Origin: Agromyces archimandritae
GTDB taxonomy: Bacteria; Actinomycetota; Actinomycetes; Actinomycetales; Microbacteriaceae
NCBI RefSeq assembly: GCF_018024495.1
Contig: NZ_CP071696.1
Coordinates: 2,480,001 to 2,544,000, forward strand
Direction: 5' to 3'
DNA length: 64,000 nt
Part shown: in pieces, positions 26,027 to 35,472 of the stretch
Layout: the number at the start of each line of letters is the position of its first letter
How positions within the stretch are numbered: the first letter of the stretch is position 1
The notes under the pieces: generated by a model
Databases searched by the model: none
What the model was told of the DNA's origin: nothing
Seen by the model: only the letters and a program-made list of their open reading frames with translations
Program-made: the position numbers and the translations under genes

Positions 26027-27624
26027 GCGGCCCCAGCCACGACCCGTCCCTCTACCGGCCCCGCGACGAGGTGACCGTGCGCCGTGCGCTCATCTCGGTG
26101 AGCGACAAGTCGGGCGTCGTCGAGCTCGCCGAAGCCCTGGCCGCAGCCGGGGTCGAAATCGTCTCGACCGGGTCGACGGCGCAGAAGATCCGGGATGCCG
26201 GATTCGCCGTCACCGACGCCGCCGACGTCACCGGGTTCCCCGAGTTCCTCGACGGACGGGTGAAGACCCTGCACCCGGCCATCCACGGCGGGCTGCTCGC
26301 CGACCTCCGCCTCGCCCACCACGAATCCGAACTCGCCGAACGCGGCATCGCCCCCTTCGAACTCGTCGTCGTGAACCTCTACCCGTTCGCCCGCACCGTC
26401 GCCTCCGGGGCCTCGCAGGACGACGCCGTCGAGCAGATCGACATCGGGGGGCCGGCGATGGTGCGCGCCTCGGCGAAGAACTTCCAGAACGTCGCGATCG
26501 TGGTCGACCCGGCGCGATACCCCGAGATCATCGACCTCGTGGCATCCACCGGGGGCACGACCCTCGCCGTCCGCGCCGCGCTCGCCCGCGACGCGTTCCG
26601 CCACACCGCCGAATACGACACGGCCGTCGCCACCTGGATCGGCTCCGAGGTCGCACCCGACGGCGACCCGTTCCCCGCGTGGATGGGCGCGAGCTGGCAC
26701 CGCGAGGCGAGCCTGCGCTACGGCGAGAACAGCCATCAGGCGGCCGCGCTCTACACGACCGCGGGCGGCGCGCCCGGCATCGCCGGCGCCCGGCAGCTCG
26801 GCGGCAAGGAGATGTCGTTCAACAACTACGTCGATGCCGACGCAGCCGTGCGCAGCGCCTTCGACTTCGACGAACCGGCCGTGGCGATCATCAAGCACGC
26901 GAACCCCTGCGGCATCGCCGTCGGCCGCGCCGACGCCGCCGACCCCATCGCCGACGCCCACCTGCGCGCCCACGAAACCGATCCGGTCTCCGCCTACGGC
27001 GGCGTCGTCGCCGCGAACCGGCCCGTCACGCTCGCCCTCGCCGAGCAGCTCGCCCCCATCTTCACCGAGGTCCTCGTCGCCCCCGGCTTCGAACCGGCCG
27101 CCCTCGAGGTGCTCGCCAAGAAGAAGAACCTGCGGCTGCTCGAACTGCCGAACGGGTTCCGCCGCACCGCCGTCGAGCTGAAGCAGGTCTCCGGCGGCAC
27201 CCTCGCCCAGCAGGCCGACCAGCACTTCGCCCCCTTCGCCGAGTGGACCCTCGTCGCCGGCGAACCGGCCGATGAAGCCACCGCACGCGACCTCGAGTTC
27301 GCGTGGCGGGCGATCCGCGCCGTGAAGTCCAACGCGATCCTGCTCGCCGCAGGCGGCGCGGCCGTCGGCGTCGGCATGGGGCAGGTCAACCGGGTCGACT
27401 CGTGCCGGCTCGCCGTCTCCCGCGCCGGCGACCGGGCGGCCGGATCCGTCGCCGCCTCCGACGCGTTCTTCCCCTTCGCCGACGGTGCCGAGATCCTCTT
27501 CGAGGCCGGAATCCGCGCGGTCGTGCAGCCGGGCGGATCCATCCGCGACGCCGAGGTCGTCGAGGCCGCGAAGGCGGCGGGCGTCACGATGTACACGACG
27601 GGCGAGCGGCACTTCTTCCACTGA
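26023..27624 (+). CDS. purH: Bifunctional AICAR formyltransferase / IMP cyclohydrolase
   Basis: Last two steps of IMP synthesis. The N-terminal cyclohydrolase (MGS-like) domain has [33 protein letters not shown] and [14 protein letters not shown] [16 protein letters not shown]. The C-terminal transformylase has [34 protein letters not shown] and DAFFPFADG. At 533 residues it is the normal size. Translation is coupled to purN. Confidence 0.97.
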   Translation: MSGPSHDPSLYRPRDEVTVRRALISVSDKSGVVELAEALAAAGVEIVSTGSTAQKIRDAGFAVTDAADVTGFPEFLDGRVKTLHPAIHGGLLADLRLAHHESELAERGIAPFELVVVNLYPFARTVASGASQDDAVEQIDIGGPAMVRASAKNFQNVAIVVDPARYPEIIDLVASTGGTTLAVRAALARDAFRHTAEYDTAVATWIGSEVAPDGDPFPAWMGASWHREASLRYGENSHQAAALYTTAGGAPGIAGARQLGGKEMSFNNYVDADAAVRSAFDFDEPAVAIIKHANPCGIAVGRADAADPIADAHLRAHETDPVSAYGGVVAANRPVTLALAEQLAPIFTEVLVAPGFEPAALEVLAKKKNLRLLELPNGFRRTAVELKQVSGGTLAQQADQHFAPFAEWTLVAGEPADEATARDLEFAWRAIRAVKSNAILLAAGGAAVGVGMGQVNRVDSCRLAVSRAGDRAAGSVAASDAFFPFADGAEILFEAGIRAVVQPGGSIRDAEVVEAAKAAGVTMYTTGERHFFH

Positions 27625-27732
27625 TCGGTCGGGGCATGCCCGCAGGGCGGGCGATCGTCATAGCCTGAGGGTGGGCGCACATCCGCGCCCGCAGGCAGCC
27701 GCTCACGAGGCGGCGATCCCAGGAGACGATCG

Positions 27733-28806
27733 ATGACGATGACCCCCGCCCGCACCGCCCCGCACCCGGCGAACGCACCCGCCGGCGACGCACCCGACCA
27801 CGAACGCGTCCTCATCACCACCGGGCCGAGGACGGGGCTGACGATCATCGTCGCCGTCCACTCGACCCGCCTCGGGCAGGCGCTCGGCGGCGCCCGGCTC
27901 TGGCACTACCCGCACTGGACCGACGCCCTGGGCGACGCACTCGGCCTCTCGCGCGCGATGACCCTGAAGAACGCGGCCGCCGGCCTCGACCACGGCGGCG
28001 GCAAAGCCGTCATCCGCATCCCCGAGGGCACCGTGCTCGACGAGGCGACGAAGGCCGACGCCATGCGCGACCTCGGCGACGCCGTCGAGAGCCTCGGCGG
28101 CGTATACATGACCGCCGAAGACGTCGGCACGAGCGCCGAGCTCATGTCGATCGTCGCCGGCCGCACCCGCTATGTCTGCGGGTTGCCGCCCGAGGAGGGC
28201 GGCACCGGCGAACCCGCCGACGCGACCGCTGACGGGGTGTTCGCCGCCGTCCGCGCCACCGTGCGCGAAGCGTTCGGCGACGACGCCCTCGCCGGCCGGC
28301 ACCTCGTCGTCTCGGGGCTCGGGCAGGTCGGCGGCCGGCTCGCGCGTGCGCTCGCCGGCGAGGGCGCTCGCCTCACCGTCGCCGACGTCGTCGACAAACG
28401 CGCCCTCGCCGCCGAGCTCGGCGCCGACTGGACCGACCCCGACCACGCGATCGACGTGGATGCGGATGTGTTCGTGCCCTGCGGGCTGAGCGGCGTGCTC
28501 ACCGCCGACGTCGTCGACCGGCTGAAGGTGCGCGCCGTCGTCGGCGCCGCCAACACGCAGCTCGCCGAACCGGGCATCGCAGAACGGCTCGCCGACCGCG
28601 GCATCCTGTGGGCGCCCGACTTCCTCGTGAACGCCGGCGGCGTCATCCATCTCGCGCACAGCCAGCACGACCCCGAGGGCGCGCGCCGAGAGGTGCAGGC
28701 GATCGGCGACCGACTCGCCGAGGTCTACCGCGCCGCACGCGAGCAGGGCGTCACCACCCTCGCCGCCGCCGAGGGCATCGCCGCCCGCCGCCTCGCCGCC
28801 CGCTGA
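27733..28806 (+). CDS. Glu/Leu/Phe/Val-type amino-acid dehydrogenase
   Basis: 357-residue NAD-dependent oxidative deaminase of the leucine/valine/phenylalanine dehydrogenase branch. The catalytic lysine lies in LDHGGGKAVIR (about residue 91), preceded by GLSRAMTLKNAAAGL. The Rossmann domain shows LVVSGLGQVGGRLA and VFVPCGLSGVL, then GAANTQL and DFLVNAGGVI. Exact substrate preference (Val, Leu or Phe) cannot be read from sequence. The N-terminal ~25 residues are Pro/Ala-rich. A TAGCCT hexamer at about 27661 could drive it with a ~60-base leader that contains AGGAGA before the ATG. Confidence 0.88.
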   Translation: MTMTPARTAPHPANAPAGDAPDHERVLITTGPRTGLTIIVAVHSTRLGQALGGARLWHYPHWTDALGDALGLSRAMTLKNAAAGLDHGGGKAVIRIPEGTVLDEATKADAMRDLGDAVESLGGVYMTAEDVGTSAELMSIVAGRTRYVCGLPPEEGGTGEPADATADGVFAAVRATVREAFGDDALAGRHLVVSGLGQVGGRLARALAGEGARLTVADVVDKRALAAELGADWTDPDHAIDVDADVFVPCGLSGVLTADVVDRLKVRAVVGAANTQLAEPGIAERLADRGILWAPDFLVNAGGVIHLAHSQHDPEGARREVQAIGDRLAEVYRAAREQGVTTLAAAEGIAARRLAAR

Positions 28807-28927
28807 GCCTCGGCCGCACCCCGCTGAGCAGCGCACCCGGGCGTCGCCGCGGCCGCGCCGCGCCGCGCCCGCACCCCGCTGCATCCATGCAGCGCAGCTC
28901 ACGCTCCGCAGCCGTGTCCCATGCTCC

Positions 28928-29012
28928 TGCGCAATGCAGGAGCGCGCGCGTGTCGCGGGGGGTTCCGCCGCATGGGCGGTGCGACACGCCGTGCGCGTTC
29001 CTGCATTGCGCA
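28928..29012. repeat. 85-bp palindromic repeat, copy 2
   Basis: Outer arms TGCGCAATGCAGGA and TCCTGCATTGCGCA (perfect), with inner arms GCGTGTCGC and GCGACACGC and a G-rich central loop. It starts the first 214-bp unit. Confidence 0.95.
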
Positions 29013-29141
29013 GAGGGGTGTGCAGATCGGGGGCGGGTGGACCGGACGGGTGCATCGGCGGATCGGGATGGCGGGCCGGGTGGATCGGCGTAGGGCTCGG
29101 GTGGATCCGGCATCCGTGCAGGGGTTCGCGGCCGTGAGTCC

Positions 29142-29226
29142 TGCGCAATGCAGGAGTGCGCGCGTGTCGCGGGGGGTTCTGCCGCGTGGGCGGTGCGACA
29201 CGCCGTGCACGTTCCTGCATTGCGCA
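29142..29226. repeat. 85-bp palindromic repeat, copy 3
   Basis: Same arms and spacing as copy 2, exactly 214 bases downstream, differing at only a few internal positions. Confidence 0.95.
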
Positions 29227-29355
29227 GAGGGGTGTGCAGATCGGGGGCGGGTGGACCGGACGGGTGCATCGGCGGATCGAGATGGCGGGCCGGGTGGATC
29301 GGCGTAGGGCTCGGGTGGATCCGGCATCCGTGCAGGGGTTCGCGGCCGTGAGTCC

Positions 29356-29440
29356 TGCGCAATGCAGGAGCGCGCGCGTGTCGCGGGGGGTTCTGCCGCA
29401 TGGGCGGTGCGACACGCCGTGCACGTTCCTGCATTGCGCA
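29356..29440. repeat. 85-bp palindromic repeat, copy 4
   Basis: Exactly 214 bases after copy 3. Downstream similarity to the 214-bp unit fades about 30 bases after the right arm. Confidence 0.95.
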
Positions 29441-29560
29441 GAGGGTTGCGCGGATCGGGGCGGGACGGCGGGGCGCGGCGGGTGGATCGGGGCGGTGGGG
29501 TGCGCGGGGCGCGCCCGAGCGGGCGCGGTGCCCGCGGGGCGCGGCCCCGCCGCCCGCCGG

Positions 29561-29566
29561 TAGGCT
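29561..29566 (+). promoter_or_regulatory. -10 hexamer of a leaderless transcript (dimethylargininase fusion)
   Basis: TAGGCT, six bases (CGTTCC), then ATG at 29573. Confidence 0.55.
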
Positions 29567-29572
29567 CGTTCC

Positions 29573-30814
29573 ATGACGATGCCCGCCCGGCCGCGTACCG
29601 CCCGTTTCACCCCGGTTCCGACGACCGGCCGCCGCATCTTCGCCATCGGGACCGCCGCCGTCGCGGTCGCGGCGCTCGCGTTCGCCGTCGCCCTGCTCGC
29701 GTTCTTCGTCGGGAACGGGCAGAACCCCGAGGTGATCGCGCAGCTCGCCGGGCACTTCGGGGTGGCCGCCGTGCTGCTGGCGGCCCTGCTGGCCGTCGCG
29801 AACGCGGCGGGGGCGACGAGGCGGTGGTTCCTCGGCGGCATCACGGCGCTCACCTCGGCGGTGCTCGCCGCGCTGCTGTCGACGATCCTCACGGTCTCGG
29901 CCGGCGGCCCGCTGAACGGCAACGCATTCGTCTTCGTGGTCGGCTCGCTCGTGAGCGTGAACCTCGTGTTCATCATCACGGCGACCCTCGGGCAGATGCT
30001 GCTGGCTCCGCGGGTGCTGGACGGCGTGCTGCGGTATGCGCCGCCCGCGCCGGCACGGCGGCTCGCGCTCGTGCGCATCCCGGCATCCAATCTCGCCGAG
30101 GGCGAGCTGACGCATCTCGAGCGGGCTCCGGTCGACGAGGCGCTCGCCGACCGGCAGTGGGACAACTATTGCGCGGCGCTCATCGCCGAGGGGTGGGACA
30201 CGCTCGAGGTCGATGCGGCACCGGATCTGGCCGATTCGGTGTTCGTCGAGGATGCCGTGGTGCTCTTCGGCGATCTGGCGGTGCTCACCCGGCCCGGGGC
30301 GGAGTCGCGGCGCGGAGAGATCGCCGGCGTCGAGGCGACGATCGAGGCGATCCCGGGTCTCAGCGTGCGCCGCATCGCCGAGCCCGGAACCCTCGACGGC
30401 GGCGACGTCCTCAAGGTCGACGACACCGTCTACGTCGGTGCCTCCTCGCGCACGAACGCAGAGGGCATCCGTCAGCTGCGCGCGATCCTCGCCCCGCACG
30501 GCTATCGCGTCATCGGGGTGCCGGTCCGCGGGGCGTTGCACCTGAAGTCCGCGGCGACCGCGCTGCCCGATGGCTCGGTCATCGGCGACCCCGAGCTCGT
30601 CGACCCGGCGATGTTCGGCGAGTTCCTCGCGGTGCCGGAGCGTGCCGGCGTGGCCGTCGTGCACCTCTCCGACGACACGCTGCTCATGTCGGCGTCGGCT
30701 CCGAAGACCGCCGAGCTGGTCTCGGGCCTCGGCTACCGGGTCGTCACGGTCGACATCTCGGAGTTCGAGAAGCTCGAGGGCTGCGTGACCTGCCTCTCGG
30801 TGCGCGTGCGCTGA
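29573..30814 (+). CDS. Dimethylargininase (DDAH)-family enzyme with N-terminal membrane domain
   Basis: 413 residues in two parts. Residues about 20-145 form four hydrophobic helices (IGTAAVAVAALAFAVALLAFF, GVAAVLLAALLAVANAAG, LTSAVLAALLSTILTV, FVVGSLVSVNLVFIITATL). From about residue 160 an amidinotransferase-fold domain of the dimethylarginine dimethylaminohydrolase type follows: DSVFVEDAVVLF, TLDGGDVLKVDDTVYVG, catalytic His in GALHLKSAAT (about 323) and catalytic Cys in EGCVTCLSVRVR (about 407). DDAH enzymes hydrolyse methylated arginines to citrulline and methylamines. Tethering to the membrane is unusual for the family, and substrate and side of the membrane are unknown. The frame is continuous, so the fusion is not a sequencing artefact of two genes with a stop. 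Confidence 0.85.
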   Translation: MTMPARPRTARFTPVPTTGRRIFAIGTAAVAVAALAFAVALLAFFVGNGQNPEVIAQLAGHFGVAAVLLAALLAVANAAGATRRWFLGGITALTSAVLAALLSTILTVSAGGPLNGNAFVFVVGSLVSVNLVFIITATLGQMLLAPRVLDGVLRYAPPAPARRLALVRIPASNLAEGELTHLERAPVDEALADRQWDNYCAALIAEGWDTLEVDAAPDLADSVFVEDAVVLFGDLAVLTRPGAESRRGEIAGVEATIEAIPGLSVRRIAEPGTLDGGDVLKVDDTVYVGASSRTNAEGIRQLRAILAPHGYRVIGVPVRGALHLKSAATALPDGSVIGDPELVDPAMFGEFLAVPERAGVAVVHLSDDTLLMSASAPKTAELVSGLGYRVVTVDISEFEKLEGCVTCLSVRVR

Positions 30815-30824
30815 GCTCTGCTCG

Positions 30825-30864
30825 GGTGTGGATGCCGGGGCGCGCCGCCGCCGGCATCCACACC
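30825..30864. terminator. Bidirectional terminator
   Basis: GGTGTGGATGCCGG (30825-30838), 12-base loop, CCGGCATCCACACC (30851-30864): a perfect 14-bp stem between convergent genes, built from the GGATGC/GCATCC word. Confidence 0.8.
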
Positions 30865-30884
30865 GCACGGTGCGAGCTCGGTGC

Positions 30885-31562
30885 TCACGCGATCGCGACG
30901 GCGCGCCCGTCGCGCAGCTCGAGGACGCGGTCGGCGCGCGAGACGAGCGCCGGATCATGGGTGGAGACGACGGCGGCGACGCCCTGACTGTGCACGAGGT
31001 CGCCGATGAGGTCCATGACGGTGGCGGCGGTTCCGCTGTCGAGTTGCCCGGTGGGTTCGTCGGCGAGCAGCAGTTGCGGTGAGGCGGCGAGGGCCCGGGC
31101 GATGCCGACGCGCTGCTGCTGCCCGCCCGAGAGTTCGTAGGGGCGTTGCGCGGCGTGGTCGGCGAGGCCGACGAGCCCGAGGACTTCGGCGACGCGGGCA
31201 TCGCGTTCGGCCGGGGGCGTGCGGCGGAGCCGGAGCGGCACCTCGACGTTCTCGGCGGCCGAGAGTACGGGGATGAGGCCGAAGGACTGGAACACGTAGC
31301 CGAGCCGTTCGCGGCGCAGTTCGGCGAGGGCGTCCTCGTCGAGCGAGCCGAGGTCGATGCCGGCGAGTTCGACGCGGCCGGCGGTGGGGCGGTCGAGGCC
31401 GCCGAGCAGGTTCAGCAGGGTGGTCTTGCCGGCGCCGGAGGGCCCGGTGACGGCGAGCAGTTCGCCGGGCGAGACGGCGAGGGAGACGTCGTCGACGGCG
31501 CGCACCTCGCCGGCGGCGGTCGCGAACACGCGCGAGACCCCGATCGCCTCGACCGCGCTCAT
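30885..31562 (-). CDS. ABC transporter ATP-binding protein (LolD/MacB type)
   Basis: 225-residue ATPase for an FtsX-type transporter. Walker A TGPSGAGKTTLLNLLGGL, Q-loop FQSFGLIPVLSA, signature ELSGGQQQRVGIARAL, Walker B LLLADEPTGQLDS and H-loop VVSTHDP are all present. MSAVEAIGVSRVF at 31562 is the start; the ATG overlaps the stop of the upstream ATPase gene. It is the last gene of a four-gene minus-strand operon with two ATPases and two large permeases. Confidence 0.9.
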   Translation of the reverse strand: MSAVEAIGVSRVFATAAGEVRAVDDVSLAVSPGELLAVTGPSGAGKTTLLNLLGGLDRPTAGRVELAGIDLGSLDEDALAELRRERLGYVFQSFGLIPVLSAAENVEVPLRLRRTPPAERDARVAEVLGLVGLADHAAQRPYELSGGQQQRVGIARALAASPQLLLADEPTGQLDSGTAATVMDLIGDLVHSQGVAAVVSTHDPALVSRADRVLELRDGRAVAIA

Positions 31563-32770
31563 CTCGTCTCCTCCTCGTCCGCGTCCTCGGGTGGATGCCC
31601 TGGAGCATCCTCTGCGGGTGGATGCCCCGGAGCATCCTCTGCGGGTGGATGCCCCGGCGCACCCGCACCCGCCCCCTGCCCCGCCCCGCCCGCGTGCCGC
31701 GTTTTCGGAGATCGCCACGGATTCGGATGGATATCACCGGATGCATCCGAATCGGCGGCGATCTCCGAATCGGTGGCGGGCGGATGCGCGGGTGCGCCGG
31801 GGCCGGGCGCGCCGCGGCCGGGATCGGGCGCGCCGTGGCCGGGCGCGCCGCGGCCGGGTGGCGGTGCGCCGCGATCGGCCGCGCCGGCGCCCTCGTGCCC
31901 GGGCCACACGCCGACGTGGTCGGCCTCGAGGGCGAGGCGCACGCGATCCCGCAGCTCGAGGCTCTGCATGAAGTCGTGCGGCAGCTGCATGCGGCCGACG
32001 CGGTCGAGCACGGCGAACTCCTCGGCGATGTGCTCCTCGCGGCCGTGTTCGTCGAGGCGGGTGGATCGCAGCACCTCGGTCGAGGTGCGCCCGTCGCGGA
32101 TCTGCACGGTGCGGGCGACATGTTCGGAGACGGTGGGGTCGTGGGTGACGATGAGGGTGGTGACGCCGAGGGTGCGGTTGACGTGCCGCATGGCTTCGAG
32201 CACGCTCGCGCTCGTCTCCTCGTCGAGTTCGCCGGTGGGTTCGTCGGCGAGGAGCACCTCGGGTTCGTTGGCGAGGGCGACGGCGATCGCGACGCGCTGC
32301 TGCTGCCCGCCGGAGAGCTCGGCCGGCATCCGCTCGGCCAACTCGGCGACCTCGAGGAGCTCGAGCAGTTCGGCGACGCGTGCGGTGCGGGCGGCGCCGC
32401 GGCGGGTGCGGGCGACGGCCATCGCCATGGCGACGTTCTGGGCGGCGGTGAGGTAGGGCAGCAGGTTGCGTGCCGTCTGCTGCCAGACGAAACCGACGAC
32501 GTGCCGCTGGTAGTCGACGCGTTCGCGACCGCCCATGGCGGCCAGGTCGTGCCCGGCGACGCGGGCGGATCCGGCGGTGGGCACGTCGAGGCCCGAGAGG
32601 ATCGTGAGCAGCGTCGATTTGCCCGATCCGGAGGCGCCGACGACGGCGACGAGCTCGCCACGTCCGATGCGCAGGGTGAGACCCTGCAGAGCCTGCACCT
32701 CGACGCCCTCCGCGGTGAAGATGCGGACGAGGTCGGTGCATTCGACGACCGGCGATTCCATACCCGTCAT
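31559..32770 (-). CDS. ABC transporter ATP-binding protein with long low-complexity tail
   Basis: 403 residues. The first ~225 are a complete ATPase: VGASGSGKSTLLTILSGLD (Walker A), ELSGGQQQRVAIAVAL (signature), VLLADEPTGELDE (Walker B), LIVTHDP (H-loop). A further ~60-residue region (EEHIAEEFAVLDRVGRMQLP and following) and then about 110 residues of Gly/Pro/Ala/Asp-rich sequence follow. The end of the tail has three 9-residue repeats (EDAPGHPPA), encoded by a 27-bp tandem repeat at 31589-31669. The ATG at 32770 overlaps the permease stop. The tail is unlike usual LolD-type subunits and its role is unknown. Confidence 0.85.
   Translation of the reverse strand: MTGMESPVVECTDLVRIFTAEGVEVQALQGLTLRIGRGELVAVVGASGSGKSTLLTILSGLDVPTAGSARVAGHDLAAMGGRERVDYQRHVVGFVWQQTARNLLPYLTAAQNVAMAMAVARTRRGAARTARVAELLELLEVAELAERMPAELSGGQQQRVAIAVALANEPEVLLADEPTGELDEETSASVLEAMRHVNRTLGVTTLIVTHDPTVSEHVARTVQIRDGRTSTEVLRSTRLDEHGREEHIAEEFAVLDRVGRMQLPHDFMQSLELRDRVRLALEADHVGVWPGHEGAGAADRGAPPPGRGAPGHGAPDPGRGAPGPGAPAHPPATDSEIAADSDASGDIHPNPWRSPKTRHAGGAGQGAGAGAPGHPPAEDAPGHPPAEDAPGHPPEDADEEETR
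31589..31669. repeat. 27-bp tandem repeat inside the ATPase gene tail
   Basis: Units begin with GGGTGGATGCCC at 31589, 31616 and 31643. Each full unit contains GGATGC, six bases, GCATCC, so it is itself a small palindrome. The period is a multiple of three, which keeps the frame open. Confidence 0.9.
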
Positions 32771-35472
32771 CCTTCCTCCTCTTCGCGCAGGGCGTGTGCG
32801 AGCCCCGCACGGCGTGTGAAGCGCACGGCGATCCAGGTCGCGGCGGCGACGGCGACGACGAAGGCGCCGAGGACGCCGGCCATGATGAGCGGGTCGGCGG
32901 CGACCTGCGGCTGCACGGTGCCGCCGGTGAAGGGTGTGAGATCCACACCCGCGAGCACGATGAAGGGCAGGCCGGCGCCGAGGAGCCCGCCGAAGACGGC
33001 GGCGACGACGGCGACGGGCGCGATCTCCCACATCACGAGGGCGCGGCTTTCGCGGCGGCGGATGCCGAGGGTGCCGAGCACGGTCAGCAGGCGCTCGCGC
33101 GGGGCGCGGCCGATGACGAGGGTGAGGGCGACGGCGATCGCACAGAGGATGCTGGTGAGCACGATCGCGGCGACGAGTGCGACGGTGACGCCGTCGATGG
33201 TGGGGTTCGCGCGCAGCGCCTCGGAGCGGCCCTCGGGCGTGCTGATCGTCGAGTCGGGCACGAGCGGGGCGAGCCGGGCGGCGACCTCGTCGGCGTCGGC
33301 GTCGGGGTCGAGGGCGACGAGGATCGTGTCGGGCACGAGGGTGGAGACGATGCCGTCGGCGTCGGCGCGGTCGATGAGGACCCAGCTGGGCCGGTCGGTG
33401 AAGGGCACGACGCCGTCGTGCACGCCGACGACGGCGAGCGGATGCCCGTCGAGCCGCGCATCGTCGGCGCCGCCGAGGAAGGCGTCGACGGCCCCCGAGA
33501 CGAGCGCCGGCAGGCCGCCGGCCTCGTCCTCGGAGGCGGTGAGGGCGGCCGGCAGTTCGAGCCGGCCTGCGAAACCGGCCTGCACGGCGGCGAGTTCGGC
33601 GACGTCGACGACGACGACGTTCGTCGTCGTGTTGCGGCCTTCTGCGCCCATCCGGGTCGGCGAGACGGCGTAGACGGGGGCGATCGCCCGCACCCCGTCG
33701 GCGGCGCGCACGGCATCCACGGTCGCGGCCGGCAGCGCCGGGCCCTCGATGCGGAGCTCGGCGCCGACGCGTTCGGCCGAGGCGCGTTCGACGCCGGCCT
33801 GCACCGTCGACAGCAGCACGCCCGAGAAAACGGCCACGGCGACGCCGACGACGAGTGCGAGCACGGGGGCCAGGCCTGCGCCCGGATCGCGCAGGGCGCG
33901 CGTCGAACCGAGGGCGGCGACGAGGCCGCGCCCGCGGGCGGCGGCCCGGGCGAGGCGGCGAAGCGGCACCGGGTAGAGCCGGAGGACGACGACGCAGACG
34001 GCGAGGGCGGCCAGCAGCGGCACGGCGGCGACGAGGAGGTCGACGCCGTGGTCGGCGGCGCCGGTCTGCAGGCCGCGCTGCAGCAGCAGCACGGCGGCGG
34101 CGACCGCGATGACGACGAGGAGCAGTTCGGCCACCCATCGGGCGCGCCCGGTCCGGGCGCCCGCCGGGCCGCCGAGATCGCTGCGACCGCGCCGCAGCGG
34201 GCTGAGGGATCCGGTGCGGCTGACGAGCAGGGCCGCAGGGGTCAGTGCGAACACGGCGACGAGGATCCACCCGGCGGGGCCGACGTCGACGGGTGTTGCG
34301 GCGAGGCCGGCGAGTCCGCCGACGAGCGCCGCCGGCACGCCGATCGCGAGGCCGTCGACGGCGAGCACGGTGCGCAGCACCGCCGGGGACGCGCCGCGTG
34401 CGGCGGCGAGTTCGAGCGCGGAGCGGCGCCCGGCGAACACGACGCGCGCGCCGAGGACGAGCACGGCGACCACCACGCCGATGGGGCCCGAGGCGGTCAT
34501 CGCGAGCACGGCATCCATCGCCGCGGCCGCATCGCCGGCCTGCCGCAGAGCCTGGCCGAGCCCGCTTTCGAACTCGACGCCGCTGACGAGGAAGTACAGC
34601 CCGTTCGAGGCGCTGCCGGGCCCGAGCGACTGGGCGACGCTCGTGAACTCGCCGAGCTGCCGGATGAGGGCCGGGCCCTCGCCGGCGGTCACCGCGGCCG
34701 GGTCGACCGGGTACCAGGCGGTCAGCTCGACCGCGCCGGGCAGGTCGATGAACGCCGGCCAGCTCGTCTCGTCGAGGAGCACGGTCGCCGTGTATTCGGG
34801 GGCCGCGAGCCCCTCGACGACGTTCGCTTGGAGGGCCGAGAGCACGTGGCTCCAGACATCGGCGTCGGTGTCGACGGGCGACCAGGTGCCGCTCAGGCGG
34901 ATGCCGTGCCCGCCCGAGGGCAGTTCGAGCCGCCGCACCTCGCCGACCTCCCAGTCCATCTGCCCGGCCGCCGTGGTCGAGAGCGCGACGTCGATCGTGT
35001 CGCCGGCATCCACCCGCTCGACGGGCGCGGGCGCCCGGCCCTCGTCGAAGCGCACCTCGTCGCGGATGCCGCCGACGAAGGTCGGCAGCACGCGGTAGCT
35101 CGCACCGCTCGCGGCCGGGTCGGCGAGGGCGACCGGGTACGGGCCGGCCGACTCGGCGGCGCGCGCGTCGCGGAGCACGCCGCGGAGGGGCTCGGGCAGC
35201 TCGGCACGGATGCGGTCCATGCGTTCGGCGACCGCGGCGAGCGCGTCGGTGTCGCCGGGCAGCCGGTCGTTCGTGCGGGCGGTGACGTCGAGGGTGCGGG
35301 CCGGGGCGGCTTCGAGGCGTGCGCGCAGGGCGTCGTCGTGCACTGCGGCGGCCCAGCGCGGGGCGGCGACGGCCAGCGCGCAGGCGACGGCGACGAGGAG
35401 GGCGAGGGCGGCCGGGGCCAGCACCCGCGAACGCAGGTGCCGGGCGAGCAGACGGGTGTCGGTGAGCGTCAC
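32767..35472 (-). CDS. FtsX-like ABC permease (large)
   Basis: 901 residues. One N-terminal helix (VLAPAALALLVAVACALAVAAP) is followed by a large extracytoplasmic domain, a block of membrane helices in the middle (GPIGVVVAVLVLGARVVFAG, GWILVAVFALTPAALLV, WVAELLLVVIAVAAAVLLL, LLVAAVPLLAALAVCVVVLRLYP), a second extracytoplasmic domain, and three C-terminal helices (VALVAAIVLTSILCAIAVALTLVIG and others). This is the duplicated FtsX/MacB permease layout. The GTG start at 35472 overlaps the stop of the upstream permease (GTGA), and the stop overlaps the downstream ATPase ATG. Substrate is unknown; lipoprotein or peptide export are family possibilities. Confidence 0.85.
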   Translation of the reverse strand: MTLTDTRLLARHLRSRVLAPAALALLVAVACALAVAAPRWAAAVHDDALRARLEAAPARTLDVTARTNDRLPGDTDALAAVAERMDRIRAELPEPLRGVLRDARAAESAGPYPVALADPAASGASYRVLPTFVGGIRDEVRFDEGRAPAPVERVDAGDTIDVALSTTAAGQMDWEVGEVRRLELPSGGHGIRLSGTWSPVDTDADVWSHVLSALQANVVEGLAAPEYTATVLLDETSWPAFIDLPGAVELTAWYPVDPAAVTAGEGPALIRQLGEFTSVAQSLGPGSASNGLYFLVSGVEFESGLGQALRQAGDAAAAMDAVLAMTASGPIGVVVAVLVLGARVVFAGRRSALELAAARGASPAVLRTVLAVDGLAIGVPAALVGGLAGLAATPVDVGPAGWILVAVFALTPAALLVSRTGSLSPLRRGRSDLGGPAGARTGRARWVAELLLVVIAVAAAVLLLQRGLQTGAADHGVDLLVAAVPLLAALAVCVVVLRLYPVPLRRLARAAARGRGLVAALGSTRALRDPGAGLAPVLALVVGVAVAVFSGVLLSTVQAGVERASAERVGAELRIEGPALPAATVDAVRAADGVRAIAPVYAVSPTRMGAEGRNTTTNVVVVDVAELAAVQAGFAGRLELPAALTASEDEAGGLPALVSGAVDAFLGGADDARLDGHPLAVVGVHDGVVPFTDRPSWVLIDRADADGIVSTLVPDTILVALDPDADADEVAARLAPLVPDSTISTPEGRSEALRANPTIDGVTVALVAAIVLTSILCAIAVALTLVIGRAPRERLLTVLGTLGIRRRESRALVMWEIAPVAVVAAVFGGLLGAGLPFIVLAGVDLTPFTGGTVQPQVAADPLIMAGVLGAFVVAVAAATWIAVRFTRRAGLAHALREEEEG

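Larger units (their letters stand above)
28807..29572. other. Gene-free repeat region
   Basis: 766 bases without a credible gene. They hold 2.4 copies of a 214-bp direct repeat (about 28906-29470), each beginning with an 85-bp palindrome, then a GC-rich tract with GGTGGATCGG and GGGTGGAT motifs. Open frames through it on both strands are by-products of the low A+T content and the repeats. Confidence 0.85.

Noticed and set aside
28928..29440. 214-bp repeats as a CRISPR or minisatellite-coding gene
   Set aside because: The unit is long, the period is not a multiple of three, the frames differ among copies, and palindromes rather than protein are conserved.
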